Source: Pedobacter hiemivivus (GTDB lineage: Bacteria > Bacteroidota > Bacteroidia > Sphingobacteriales > Sphingobacteriaceae). Taken from it: DNA of 64,000 nucleotides. Shown in pieces: positions 55,263-64,000 of this stretch. The stretch is from contig NZ_SJSM01000003.1 in the NCBI RefSeq assembly GCF_004331685.1, positions 434,001 through 498,000 of the forward strand. Direction: 5' to 3'. Positions within the stretch are counted from its first letter, which is position 1. Each line of letters starts with the position of its first letter. Below the pieces are notes generated by a model. That model saw only the letters and a list, made by a program, of their open reading frames with translations, did not search any database and was not told the DNA's origin. Made by a program: the position numbers and the translations under genes.

Positions 55263-55577
55263 TTATAAAATAAGGATTAATAATAAAATAATGATAATGA
55301 TTGCACCTACTGAAAGGTAAACGCCGCCTGCACCTAATGCACGAGCTTGTGATTTTAATTCTCTCAACTCTTTACGAAGCTCTTTTTTCTCTGCTCTGGA
55401 TAAATCAGATTTATCCATATTTCTGATCTCTTGCACACGGTTAGTAATCCGTTCAACCTGAACCTTCTGTTCTGCAGTCATTTCAGTCTTTGCCTTATTG
55501 TTTTCAGCTGCACTAACTGTATTTGCACTTATTCCAAGTGTAAATATTAAGATTAACGAGTAAATTAACTTCTTCAT
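55263..55577 (-). CDS. Small exported protein with C-terminal membrane tail
   Basis: This 104-residue protein has a signal peptide (to about 23, TVSAA), a charged helical body rich in Lys/Glu/Arg (about 24-80), and a very hydrophobic Ile/Leu tail at about 82-104 that ends the protein. I recognise it as a common small Bacteroidota protein without known function. A separate promoter is likely, since a bidirectional terminator lies upstream. Confidence 0.65.
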   Translation of the reverse strand: MKKLIYSLILIFTLGISANTVSAAENNKAKTEMTAEQKVQVERITNRVQEIRNMDKSDLSRAEKKELRKELRELKSQARALGAGGVYLSVGAIIIIILLLILIL

Positions 55578-55608
55578 AATGTTCTGTTTTTGTAGTTAGT
55601 TATAAAAC

Positions 55609-55642
55609 AAAAAACCTACCAAAATGATTTGGTAGGTTTTTT
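55609..55642 (-). terminator. Terminator between the SIMPL and small exported genes
   Basis: The perfect 15-bp stem AAAAAACCTACCAAA / TTTGGTAGGTTTTTT with loop ATGA has T-runs in both directions, so it can stop transcription on either strand. It lies 69 bases after the SIMPL gene stop on the minus strand. Confidence 0.85.
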
Positions 55643-55710
55643 ACATTGTTTTAAAGAAAACTGTATAGTGTTCTGGTCAGATTAAAAATTATTTGATCTC
55701 AAATTCAGAA

Positions 55711-56424
55711 TTAGAATCCTTTGATCTCAAATACTACATTCATCTGGTAGCTTAATTTTATCTTTTTAAAATCAATCTCAGCTGGTGGTGCACCTGCCAT
55801 ATCCGCACTCTCTGCTTTCATCATCATTACATTAGCACGATACATTGGCTGAGGAAAAGATTCGTTGTTTATTTCCTGAATATCTATTGCACTACCTAGC
55901 TTATCACCAAGGGCTTGAACCAGGTAGGTTGCTTTTTCTTTTGCTGCTAAAAGTGCTTTAATTTTTAGCTCTTTTTTTAAGCTTTCAATTTTCGAATAAT
56001 CGTAGCTATCAATATTGGTATAAGCAATACCTTTTGGATCTAGCTCATCAATTATAGCATTCCATTTATTTAAATCGGTTACTTTTAAGCGATATTGTTT
56101 GCTTGCCAGGTAATCCGGATTTTTCTTTTTCTGAACTACTGCAGTATAGCTGGATAAATTAGTGATTGTTAAATTCTCCTTTGCAATTCCTGCATTTTGT
56201 ACTGCTTTAAACAGTTCGTTCTCTAAGGTTGTAATTTCTACTTTTTTCTTGCTGTTGCCATCTTTTAGGTATTCCTTTAAAGAGATGCTGATATAAATGA
56301 TATCAGGTGTAACTTCAGTTTCGGCAGATCCGCTAACATTGATTTTCTTCCGTAAATCTACTTGTTGAGCCATAGCGCTAACACTAAATAAGGCAACGAT
56401 GGCAAGGCTTAATAATTTTTTCAT
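55711..56424 (-). CDS. SIMPL domain protein (DUF541)
   Basis: The 237-residue exported protein has a signal peptide (to about 19, SAMAQ) and a SIMPL domain: INVSGSAETEVTPDIIYISI at its start, then two beta-alpha repeats, LAAKEKATYLVQALGDKLG and a C-terminal MNVVFEIKG. SIMPL proteins are periplasmic or outer-membrane proteins of unclear role, some linked to oxidative stress. It is followed by its own terminator. Confidence 0.88.
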   Translation of the reverse strand: MKKLLSLAIVALFSVSAMAQQVDLRKKINVSGSAETEVTPDIIYISISLKEYLKDGNSKKKVEITTLENELFKAVQNAGIAKENLTITNLSSYTAVVQKKKNPDYLASKQYRLKVTDLNKWNAIIDELDPKGIAYTNIDSYDYSKIESLKKELKIKALLAAKEKATYLVQALGDKLGSAIDIQEINNESFPQPMYRANVMMMKAESADMAGAPPAEIDFKKIKLSYQMNVVFEIKGF

Positions 56425-56508
56425 AATATGGTGTTTTTCATTTGTGTATTTGATATATAGATGAAACTTTTAGATCAATTCCATATCAATATTTCAAAAT
56501 GGGGTCAA

Positions 56509-57111
56509 TTAATCTTCAACCATCTCATTATTAGGGCTTATTTCTTCAACAACTTCTTCTTTGAAGTATGATTTTTGAAAAACAAGGATCAGGATTACGC
56601 CAACAGATATTGCCGCATCAGCGATGTTAAACACCGGTCTGAAGAAGATAAAATCTTCACCACCCCATATCGGCACCCATTTAGGGAACACACCTTGTAC
56701 CAATGGGAAGTAGAACATGTCTACTACACGACCATGGAACAAGGTTGCATAACCATATATTTTACCATAAAGTACGGAGTCGATAATATTTCCCAATGCA
56801 CCTGCAAAGATCAAAGCAACATTCAAAATCAGACCTCTGTGATACTTTCTCTTAATCAGGTAGCATAAGCCATAGCCAATTCCGGCAACAGCAGCAATTC
56901 TGAATAAAGATAAAGCCAGTTTGCCAAATTCGCCACCAAACTCTAACCCGAAGGCCATTCCATTGTTCTCGGTAAAATGGATAATAAACCAATTGCCAAT
57001 GATCTTGAATTCTTGACCAAGGTACATATTGGTTTTTATCCAGGTTTTTAAAAGCTGATCAGCAAGTAAAACAAAGAATATAACTAATAAAGGTTTTGTA
57101 AAGCCTTTCAT
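56509..57111 (-). CDS. lspA: Lipoprotein signal peptidase (signal peptidase II)
   Basis: LspA removes signal peptides from prolipoproteins at the inner membrane. The 200-residue protein has four transmembrane helices and the catalytic aspartates in GNIIDSVLYG and FNIADAAISVG. A longer periplasmic loop and a C-terminal acidic tail (EEVVEEISPNNEMVED) are typical of Bacteroidota. Its ATG shares one base with the stop of the dksA-like gene, so translation is coupled. Confidence 0.95.
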   Translation of the reverse strand: MKGFTKPLLVIFFVLLADQLLKTWIKTNMYLGQEFKIIGNWFIIHFTENNGMAFGLEFGGEFGKLALSLFRIAAVAGIGYGLCYLIKRKYHRGLILNVALIFAGALGNIIDSVLYGKIYGYATLFHGRVVDMFYFPLVQGVFPKWVPIWGGEDFIFFRPVFNIADAAISVGVILILVFQKSYFKEEVVEEISPNNEMVED

Positions 57112-57491
57112 TACGACTGCTTCAATTTAGCTTCCATACTTAAAGTAGCATGAGGAACTGCACGTAAACGCTCTTTTTGGATCAGTTTGCCTGTTTCTCT
57201 GCAAATGCCATAAGTTTTGTTCTCAATGCGTACCAATGCGGCTTCTAAATTCTCTATGAACTTTTTCTGACGTGCTGCCAGTTGGTTCAATTGCTCTTTT
57301 TCTAATGTTGCAGAACCATCTTCTAATGTTTTATAGGTTCCAGAAGTATCTTCAGTTCCATTAGAGTTAGGGCTGCTCAATGAATTGGTCAGATCAAGAA
57401 ACTCTTGTCTAGCCATTCTCAATTTTTCAAGAATTAGTTCTTTAAATTCTTGTAGTTCATTGTCTGAATACCTTGTTTTTTCTTTTTCCAT
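57111..57491 (-). CDS. TraR/DksA family protein with degenerate zinc finger
   Basis: The 126-residue protein has a coiled-coil half (about 8-90) and a TraR/DksA-type C-terminal module: YGICRETGKLIQKERLRAVP. DksA-type proteins bind RNA polymerase and adjust transcription, with (p)ppGpp in proteobacteria. The C4 finger spacing is kept (97, 100, 118, 121) but only Cys97 remains; the others are Thr100, Ser118 and Ala121, so zinc is probably not bound. This degenerate form is common in this phylum. It lies 8 bases after ileS, in the ileS-dksA-lspA unit. Confidence 0.88.
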   Translation of the reverse strand: MEKEKTRYSDNELQEFKELILEKLRMARQEFLDLTNSLSSPNSNGTEDTSGTYKTLEDGSATLEKEQLNQLAARQKKFIENLEAALVRIENKTYGICRETGKLIQKERLRAVPHATLSMEAKLKQS

Positions 57492-57498
57492 AATAAAA

Positions 57499-60400
57499 TT
57501 ATTGTTTTGTAATCAAAATATGTAGTTCAACATCGTCGATTACTATTGTGTATCCGTTGTCTAAAGTTTCGGTTAAGTTAATGTTATCTGCCAGAATTTC
57601 CGAGCAAATGTATGTTTTATTTTGTGCCACTGCTTGACTGATCAGGTTATGGTTTTGTAAAGCCACCGTTATTCTGTCTGTCACTTCAAAATTAAGCTCT
57701 TTCCTTAAGTTCTGGATCCTGTTGATCAATTCACGTGATAAGCCTTCTTGTTTAAGCTCTTCGGTGATCGATACATCAAGCGCCACTGTTAAGTTCCCCA
57801 TACTGGTTACCTGCCATCCGGGAATGTCCTCAGCCATAATTTCCACATCGCTCAGCTCAATTACATAATCCGTGCCGTTAACCTCAAATTTTCCAATATT
57901 TTCAAAATTTGCTAGTTCTTCTGGCGTCATGTTGTTTACCGCTTCTGCAACCAATTTCATGTCTTTTCCTACTTTAGGACCTAAGGTTTTGAAATTTGGT
58001 TTGATTTTTTTCTTGATAAATCCCGCTGTATCAGTGATGTACTCAATTGCTTTAATGTTGGTCTCTGATAAGATTAGTTCTTTTACCAGCTCTACTCTTT
58101 CTGCAAATTTATTATCCAGTACTGGAATTAAAATTTTAGCTAAAGGCTGACGAACATTGATGCTTGTCTTTTTACGTAAGGATAAAACCATGGATGAAAT
58201 GTCCTGTGCAAGGTGCATTCTCTCATTCAATTCTGTATCAGTTAACGATGCATCAGCTACTTTCCAGTGTGTAAGGTGGATAGATTCGGCAGTATTATTA
58301 TCATCTGCTACAGCCAGATTTTGGAATAACCAATCTGCAAAGAAAGGCGCTATTGGCGACATCATTTGTGCTACACTCATTAAACAAGTGTATAATGTTT
58401 CGTAAGCTGCTTTTTTATCGGCTGTCATTTCACCTTTCCAGAAACGGCGACGAGATAGACGGATATACCAGTTACTTAAATGTTCGTCAACAAACGTTTG
58501 GATTGCTCTTGCAGCTTTAGTTGGTTCGTAAGTATTGTAACTCTCATCAACTTCAGTATTTAAGGTCTGTAGTAGAGATAAAATCCAACGATCTAATTCG
58601 CTGCGCTCAGCAACAGGCGTAAGGTTTTGCTCATCAATTACGAACTTATCTATGTTTGCGTAAAGGGCAAAGAAAGCATAGGTGTTGTAAAGTGTGCCAA
58701 AGAACTTACGACGGATCTCAGCAATTCCTTCAATATCAAATTTCAGATTATCCCATGGGTTTGCATTCGATATCATGTACCAGCGCGTTGCATCCGGTCC
58801 ATATTCTCCTAGTGTTTTAAATGGATCAGCAGCATTGCCTAAGCGCTTAGACATCTTTTGTCCGTTTTTATCGAGCACAAGACCATTCGAAACAACGTTT
58901 TTATAAGCTACTTTATCAAAAACAAGTGTGCCTATGGCATGTAGGGTATAGAACCATCCACGGGTCTGGTCAACGCCTTCAGCAATAAAGTCTGCGGGGA
59001 AATCCTTATTTCCGTCAATTCTGTCTTTGTTTTCAAAAGGATAATGCAGTTGTGCATATGGCATTGCGCCTGAGTCGAACCATACATCAATCAGGTCAGT
59101 TTCGCGAACCATTGGTTTTCCTGATGGAGAAACTAAGGTGATTCCATCTACAACGTTTTTATGCAGATCAATCAGGTCATAATTTTCTTCTGACATGTTT
59201 CCAATTTCAAATCCTTTAAATGGATTTTCTTTCTGGAAGCCGGCTTCAATTGATTTTTCGATGGCCTGATATAGTTCTTCAACAGAACCGATGATCATTT
59301 CTTCTTTTTTGTCTTCAGTTCTCCATATCGGCAATGGAATTCCCCAATATCTTGAGCGGGAAAGGTTCCAGTCGTTGGCATTTTTTAACCAGTTTCCAAA
59401 ACGACCTTCTCCTGTAGATTTTGGTTTCCAGTTAATGGTCTCGTTCAGGTCGAACATACGGTCTTTTACGTCCGTAACTTTAATGAACCAAGAATCTAGT
59501 GGATAGTATAACAGCGGCTCATCAGTTCTCCAACTGTGTGGGTAACTGTGCACATATTTCTCTACTTTGAAAGCTTTATTTTCTTCTTTTAAGCGGATGG
59601 CGATTTCAACGTCGACAGATTTCTCAGGAACTTCATCTTCGTTGTAATATTCGTTTTTTACATATTTTCCGGCTAAGTCGCCCATATGTGAAGTGAATTT
59701 ACCTTGCAAATCTACCAGAGGTACGGCAATTCCGTTTTCATCCAGTACCAACATTGGAGGAACCTCAGGACTTGCTTCTTTTGCAACTCTGGCATCATCA
59801 GCACCAAAAGTTGGGGCCGTGTGAACGATACCTGTACCATCTTCAGTGGTAACAAAGTCTCCTGAAATTACTCTGAAAGCATTTTCAGGATTTTGGTAAG
59901 GTAGAGTATAGGCTAAAAGTTGTTCGTATTTAATACCAACAAGGTCTGTGCCCTTGCATTCTGCTAATATCTGGTAAGGAATCTTTTTATCACCGGCAGC
60001 GAAGTTTTCAAAATCTGCTACATCAGTGCTTTCAAAATATCCTTTGTTGAATTGTTTTCCAACCAGGTTTTTCGCTAAAATCACGTTTACTGGAAGGAAA
60101 GTATATTGGTTAAAAGTTTTTACTAAAACATAGTCGATTTTCGGACCAACAGTTAGTGCTGTATTTGATGGTAAAGTCCATGGCGTAGTAGTCCATGCCA
60201 TCAGGTGTATGTCGCCGAATCCCTGTAAAAATGCAGGCAATGTTTCGGCTAGTGCTTTAAATTGGGCAACAATCGTGGTATCTGTCACATCGCGGTAAGC
60301 ACCTGGTTGATTTACTTCGTGTGAACTTAATCCTGTTCCCGCTTTTGGAGAATAAGGTTGTATGGTATAGCCTTTGTAAAGGAGGCCTTTGTCATAAATT

Positions 60401-60894
60401 TGCTTTAATAACCACCAAACCGACTCCATGTATTTTGGCTTGTAAGTTACATATGGATCTCCCATATCAACCCAATAGCCCATTTTCTCAGTCAGATCAT
60501 TCCATACATCAGTATAACGCATTACCGTTCTTTTGCAGGCTTCGTTGTATTCTTCAATAGAGATGGTTTTGCCAATGTCTTCTTTGGTGATTCCCAGTTC
60601 TTTCTCCGTTCCAAGTTCTACTGGCAAGCCATGCGTATCCCAGCCTGCTTTACGTTTTACCTGGTAACCTTTAAGGGTTTTGTATCTGCAAAAAATATCT
60701 TTAATAGCCCTTGCCATCACATGGTGAATACCCGGCATTCCGTTTGCCGAAGGTGGGCCTTCATAAAAAGTAAAAGGGTTTGATTCAGGACGGCTTGAAA
60801 TGCTTTTTTCAAAGATGTTTTCTTCCTTCCAAAAATCAAGTATCTCTTTACCTATTTTAGCTAATTCTAGTTGTTTAAATTCCCTATACATCAA
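57499..60894 (-). CDS. ileS: Isoleucine--tRNA ligase
   Basis: IleS charges tRNA-Ile and edits misactivated valine. The 1131-residue protein is of the long (eukaryote-like) type. The class I HIGH-like motif is GIHH (55-58), the editing domain lies between about 190 and 410, KMSKR lies near residue 680 in KNGQKMSKRLGN, and the C-terminal anticodon-binding and additional domain follow. Start MMYREFKQLE. The gene heads a minus-strand operon with the dksA-like gene and lspA. Confidence 0.96.
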   Translation of the reverse strand: MMYREFKQLELAKIGKEILDFWKEENIFEKSISSRPESNPFTFYEGPPSANGMPGIHHVMARAIKDIFCRYKTLKGYQVKRKAGWDTHGLPVELGTEKELGITKEDIGKTISIEEYNEACKRTVMRYTDVWNDLTEKMGYWVDMGDPYVTYKPKYMESVWWLLKQIYDKGLLYKGYTIQPYSPKAGTGLSSHEVNQPGAYRDVTDTTIVAQFKALAETLPAFLQGFGDIHLMAWTTTPWTLPSNTALTVGPKIDYVLVKTFNQYTFLPVNVILAKNLVGKQFNKGYFESTDVADFENFAAGDKKIPYQILAECKGTDLVGIKYEQLLAYTLPYQNPENAFRVISGDFVTTEDGTGIVHTAPTFGADDARVAKEASPEVPPMLVLDENGIAVPLVDLQGKFTSHMGDLAGKYVKNEYYNEDEVPEKSVDVEIAIRLKEENKAFKVEKYVHSYPHSWRTDEPLLYYPLDSWFIKVTDVKDRMFDLNETINWKPKSTGEGRFGNWLKNANDWNLSRSRYWGIPLPIWRTEDKKEEMIIGSVEELYQAIEKSIEAGFQKENPFKGFEIGNMSEENYDLIDLHKNVVDGITLVSPSGKPMVRETDLIDVWFDSGAMPYAQLHYPFENKDRIDGNKDFPADFIAEGVDQTRGWFYTLHAIGTLVFDKVAYKNVVSNGLVLDKNGQKMSKRLGNAADPFKTLGEYGPDATRWYMISNANPWDNLKFDIEGIAEIRRKFFGTLYNTYAFFALYANIDKFVIDEQNLTPVAERSELDRWILSLLQTLNTEVDESYNTYEPTKAARAIQTFVDEHLSNWYIRLSRRRFWKGEMTADKKAAYETLYTCLMSVAQMMSPIAPFFADWLFQNLAVADDNNTAESIHLTHWKVADASLTDTELNERMHLAQDISSMVLSLRKKTSINVRQPLAKILIPVLDNKFAERVELVKELILSETNIKAIEYITDTAGFIKKKIKPNFKTLGPKVGKDMKLVAEAVNNMTPEELANFENIGKFEVNGTDYVIELSDVEIMAEDIPGWQVTSMGNLTVALDVSITEELKQEGLSRELINRIQNLRKELNFEVTDRITVALQNHNLISQAVAQNKTYICSEILADNINLTETLDNGYTIVIDDVELHILITKQ

Positions 60895-61091
60895 TCAAGT
60901 ATCTCCAAAAATTAAGGATGCAAAGTTAAGGTTTTAGAATGAAAGATTGAAGTGTTTTTAAATGTGCTCCAGCTTATGTTTAATTATCAGGCCTATAGTA
61001 GTTTGGATACTCCGTAAACTTTTTGTTGCCGTGGTTGTTATGTCCTTTATAATTGGCTTTTGTTTGAGATTTCTAACCTAAAACTATAAAC

Positions 61092-62402
61092 ATGAATTTA
61101 ATTGAAATGATAAAGAATGAAATGGGCAGTGATGTCATTTCATCTTTAAGCCAGAAAGCAGGTGTAAGCGAAGACCAGGTAAAGACTGGTATTTCTGCTG
61201 GTATCCCTGCGGTTTTAGCTGGTATTCTAAAGAATGGGGTCGGCGGAGATTCGGGCTTTCTGGGCAAAATGTTATCTGGAGCAAGTAGTTTGGGCAGTAA
61301 GCCCGAAGAAGTGCTAAACGGTGATCAAGGAGATTTATTAGAGAAAGGAAAGTCATTATTGGGCGGTTTATTTGGTAATGATTCTGAAGCGGTTAGTGGT
61401 GCTGTTGCCTCATCAACAGGATTAAGTGGTACTAAATCTGCAGGGTTATTAGCGATGATTGTTCCATTAATTACCGGTTATATTTCAAAATTAATGGCGA
61501 GTAAAGGATGGGGAATTTCTGATTTGGTAGGCAAAATTTTTGAAAGCAAAGCCGATATCGCTGCAGCCCTGCCACAAGGCTTAAGTGACTCTTTGGGACT
61601 TGCGAATGTTAAAATGCCAAGTGTAAATATACCTAAGGTTGAGGTGCCAAACGTGGACTTACCGAAAGTGCCGCCTGTAAATTATGGCGTTGTTCAGGAG
61701 CCCAAGTCTGGGAGCATCTTTAAATGGTTGATACCACTGCTGATCATCCTGCTCGGAGGTTGGTGGTTAATGGGTAAAATGGGATGTAACGGTCCGAAAG
61801 TAGAAAATACTGTTGGTTCTAATATTGACTCTTTAGGTAGCACCATGGATTCAGCAACAGATGTCATGAAAACGGAAGCGGAGGCCGCTCAAGTTGCTAT
61901 TGTAGGTAAATTAAATGAAGCTGGAGATTTTGTACGTGATTTAGGTGTTGTGATTGTTAAAAAACTACCTGATGGTAAAGAAATTAAAGTCGCCGAAAAT
62001 TCGGTGGAAAACAAACTGATTATGTTTATTGAGGACAAGGATAAACCTGTTGATAAAACCACCTGGTTTACTTTTGATAGGTTATATTTTGAACCTGGGA
62101 AAAGTGTGTTAAAAGCAGAATCACAGGGGCAGATAGCTAATATAGATGCTATTTTAGTTGCTTATCCAAATGTAAAGCTAAAAATAGGAGGCTATACGGA
62201 TAATACAGGTGATGCTGCAGTAAACAAAAAGATATCTAATGAAAGAGCTAATGTTGCAAAGAACGAGTTGGTGAAAATGGGGGTAGATGCGAAGCGTTTA
62301 GATGCGGAAGGCTATGGTGCGGAGCATCCAATTGCAAGTAATGAGACACCCGAAGGTAGGGCACAAAATCGTCGAATCGATATACGTGTAATGGAAAAAT
62401 AA
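61092..62402 (+). CDS. DUF937-OmpA fusion membrane protein
   Basis: The 436-residue protein joins a cytoplasmic DUF937-like region (about 1-160; MNLIEMIKNEMGSDVI, then GISAGIPAVLAGIL), a Pro/Val repeat linker (about 175-200), a transmembrane helix (about 209-228) and a C-terminal OmpA domain (about 315-436: FDRLYFEPGKSVLK, IGGYTDNTGD, SNERANVAK, GYGAEHPIASNET, RAQNRRIDI). OmpA domains bind peptidoglycan. There is no signal peptide; the single helix would place the OmpA part in the periplasm. A terminator follows. Confidence 0.87.
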   Translation: MNLIEMIKNEMGSDVISSLSQKAGVSEDQVKTGISAGIPAVLAGILKNGVGGDSGFLGKMLSGASSLGSKPEEVLNGDQGDLLEKGKSLLGGLFGNDSEAVSGAVASSTGLSGTKSAGLLAMIVPLITGYISKLMASKGWGISDLVGKIFESKADIAAALPQGLSDSLGLANVKMPSVNIPKVEVPNVDLPKVPPVNYGVVQEPKSGSIFKWLIPLLIILLGGWWLMGKMGCNGPKVENTVGSNIDSLGSTMDSATDVMKTEAEAAQVAIVGKLNEAGDFVRDLGVVIVKKLPDGKEIKVAENSVENKLIMFIEDKDKPVDKTTWFTFDRLYFEPGKSVLKAESQGQIANIDAILVAYPNVKLKIGGYTDNTGDAAVNKKISNERANVAKNELVKMGVDAKRLDAEGYGAEHPIASNETPEGRAQNRRIDIRVMEK

Positions 62403-62418
62403 TGTTTAATATTATAAA

Positions 62419-62457
62419 AAAAAGGACTGCATCATTAATCACGATGTGGTCCTTTTC
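62419..62457 (+). terminator. Terminator after the DUF937-OmpA gene
   Basis: The stem AAAAGGACTGCATC / GATGTGGTCCTTTT, with two G-T wobbles and a 9-base loop, ends in TTTT. It is weaker than the others but fits. Confidence 0.7.
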
Positions 62458-62505
62458 GTGTAGGGTTATTGTATATCTTTACAATGTGTCAAACCAAATA
62501 ATCGA

Positions 62506-63213
62506 ATGAAAACTGTTGAACCCATCCAGTACTATCCTCTGGGAGATAATGCCATTGTGATACAATTGGGCAATGAAATTTCTGAAAGTATTCAACACCA
62601 CATCTCATCCATCTGTAGCTTTCTGGAAGATTACTCTTTCGAAGGGCTTATTGAATATGTGCCTGCATTTACATCGATAACTATATTTTATGATGCCTTG
62701 GTTACGGATTATGGGGGTGTGCAATCCCTCTTAGAGGAGATGTTGCAGGAAATTATGGAGGGGATTGAAGAAGAGGAAGCTCCAATAGTAGAAATTCCTG
62801 TTTTATATGGTGGGACACAAGGTCCGGATCTGTCCTATGTAGCTAATCATGCGGGAATTTCCGAAGCTGAAGTGATCGCTTTACATACTGCTGGTGAATA
62901 CCTGGTATATATGATCGGTTTTGCCCCCGGATTCCCTTATCTGGGTGGTTTGAATGAAAAAATTGCTGTCCCAAGAAAGGAAACGCCACGAGGCAAAATT
63001 GCTGCGGGTGCTGTCGGTATCGCCGGTGCGCAAACCGGAATTTATCCGATAGAGACGCCCGGGGGATGGCAGATTATTGGGCAGACTCCTTTAAAACTGT
63101 TTGATGTAGAACGACAACCTCCCGCCTTGTTAAAGGCTGGAAACAAATTGCGTTTTGTAGCCATTAGTGCGGCTGAGTTTGAAAAAATTAAAAGGCAATC
63201 GGATGGGGATTAA
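62506..63213 (+). CDS. pxpB: 5-oxoprolinase subunit PxpB
   Basis: PxpB (older name KipI, AHS1 domain) acts with PxpA and PxpC in the ATP-dependent opening of 5-oxoproline to glutamate. The 235-residue protein has the family motif YMIGFAPGFPYLGGL, then PRKETPRGKIAAGAVGIAG and GGWQIIGQTPLKLFD. The length is typical. It overlaps pxpC by 11 bases, so translation is coupled; pxpA is not in view. Confidence 0.95.
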   Translation: MKTVEPIQYYPLGDNAIVIQLGNEISESIQHHISSICSFLEDYSFEGLIEYVPAFTSITIFYDALVTDYGGVQSLLEEMLQEIMEGIEEEEAPIVEIPVLYGGTQGPDLSYVANHAGISEAEVIALHTAGEYLVYMIGFAPGFPYLGGLNEKIAVPRKETPRGKIAAGAVGIAGAQTGIYPIETPGGWQIIGQTPLKLFDVERQPPALLKAGNKLRFVAISAAEFEKIKRQSDGD

Positions 63214-64000
63214 AGTTATAAAAGGAGGGTTACTCACGACGGTGCAGGATCTGGGCCGAAAAGGATACCGGAAAGACGGTATCATTGTAAGTGGGGCTAT
63301 GGACACGCTGGCACTTGAAATTGGCAATTTATTGCTTGGAAATGATGCTGCTGAAGCCGGTCTGGAGTGTACATTACTTGGACCAAAATTGCTTTTTGAA
63401 ACAGATCAGTTGGTGGCCATTACAGGTGGTAACCTAAGCCCCATGGTGGATGATAAACCTGTAAAAATGTGGCGTCCGGTTTTTATACCAGGAGGTTCTG
63501 TATTGAGTTTTGGGTCGGCAGTAGCTGGTTGTCGTAGTTACCTGACTGTTTCTGGTGGTTTTGATTTACCAAAGGTCTTAGGAAGTTATTCCACTTATTT
63601 GAAAGCAGGTTTTGGCGGTTACAAGGGGCGCGCACTGAAAAATGAAGATGAATTGTCATTTAAAAAAGCATATGAACCTAAGGGGGGCGTTTTTAACTGG
63701 TCAGTAGGTTTGCAACTTTACCCTGAGTTTAACGACAATGAAATCAGAGTGATGAAAGGTCCGGAATATGAATTGTTTACCGGGCAAAGTATAGCCGCCT
63801 TGTTCAATGAATATTATATGATTACTAAGGAGGCCGACCGGATGGGCTATAGACTGGAGGGGGCAGCTTTACTGTTGACTGAGCCTAAAGAGATGCTTTC
63901 TTCTGCAGTTACATTTGGAACCATACAGGTTACCTCTAATGGTGCAGCGATCTTGTTGATGGCCGATCACCAAACGACGGGAGGCTATCCCCGGATATTA
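63203..64000 (+). CDS. pxpC: 5-oxoprolinase subunit PxpC, 5' part (cut by window end)
   Basis: The frame opens at ATG 63203 and stays open through 266 codons to the last base of the window; the C-terminal part is missing. Residues show the AHS2 (PxpC) pattern: LLTTVQDLGRKGYRKDG, TLLGPKLLF, AITGGNLSP, YLTVSGGFDLP, ADRMGYRLEG and MADHQTTGGYPRI. With PxpB it forms the PxpBC complex. The 11-base overlap with pxpB is the usual arrangement. Confidence 0.94.
   Translation, partial: MGIKVIKGGLLTTVQDLGRKGYRKDGIIVSGAMDTLALEIGNLLLGNDAAEAGLECTLLGPKLLFETDQLVAITGGNLSPMVDDKPVKMWRPVFIPGGSVLSFGSAVAGCRSYLTVSGGFDLPKVLGSYSTYLKAGFGGYKGRALKNEDELSFKKAYEPKGGVFNWSVGLQLYPEFNDNEIRVMKGPEYELFTGQSIAALFNEYYMITKEADRMGYRLEGAALLLTEPKEMLSSAVTFGTIQVTSNGAAILLMADHQTTGGYPRIL

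Overview
The window comes from a bacterium of the phylum Bacteroidota, most likely a soil or freshwater member of the Sphingobacteriaceae (Pedobacter-like). The genus is an inference. The support is gldKLMN and gldB, a SprE/PorW-like lipoprotein, an atp operon without atpD/atpC, many lipoproteins and TolC/RND efflux genes, weak or absent Shine-Dalgarno sequences, several TTG starts, and TAnnTTTG promoter elements of the Bacteroidota sigma-A type. Base composition is moderately AT-rich. No tRNA, rRNA, CRISPR array, insertion sequence or prophage was seen.

Layout. 1-2205: the 3' end of a universal stress protein gene, a DUF4271 membrane protein and hemD. 2374-7130: gldK-gldL-gldM-gldN, the trans-envelope core and motor of the type IX secretion/gliding machine, closed by a strong terminator. 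7131-8092: a gene-poor stretch with a 92-bp palindromic repeat and the decayed 5' end of an Rhs-like gene. 8093-17627: an Rhs polymorphic-toxin locus of four genes in one direction: a toxin-less Rhs shell protein, a small exported helical protein, a 1753-residue Rhs protein (two PPC-like domains, a six-bladed NHL propeller, an Ig-like domain, DUF6443, Rhs core, toxin tail) and a DUF3885-like immunity candidate. 17809-24848 (minus): a regulator remnant, uvrC, a class A penicillin-binding protein and the SprE/PorW-like lipoprotein. 24953-30700: the F-type ATP synthase operon, with two small membrane proteins ahead of atpBEFHAG. 30756-33912: a MuiA-like DUF4139 protein, a small membrane protein, a second palindromic repeat and a DUF4349 lipoprotein. 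33905-43182: ruvC, a flippase-like membrane protein, two glycosyltransferases, an OppC-like permease, rnhB, gcvT, comB, gldB and a beta-barrel protein. 43280-49338: nadE, lnt, a PH-SHOCT protein, rsmI and serS. 49505-55171: a complete TolC-MFP-RND efflux operon. 55263-60894 (minus): a small exported protein, a SIMPL protein, and ileS-dksA-like-lspA. 61092-64000: a DUF937-OmpA protein, and pxpB with the start of pxpC, which runs off the window.

Most genes are housekeeping or envelope genes. The gliding/T9SS genes form a theme across the window: GldKLMN build the periplasmic ring and motor, GldB is a gliding lipoprotein, and SprE/PorW is an accessory lipoprotein; Lnt and LspA mature lipoproteins such as these. 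The accessory island is the Rhs locus. There the sequence supports a delivered toxin with its immunity gene, and a possible two-protein Rhs cocoon similar in principle to TcB-TcC. All family names come from motif recognition by eye, without database searches.
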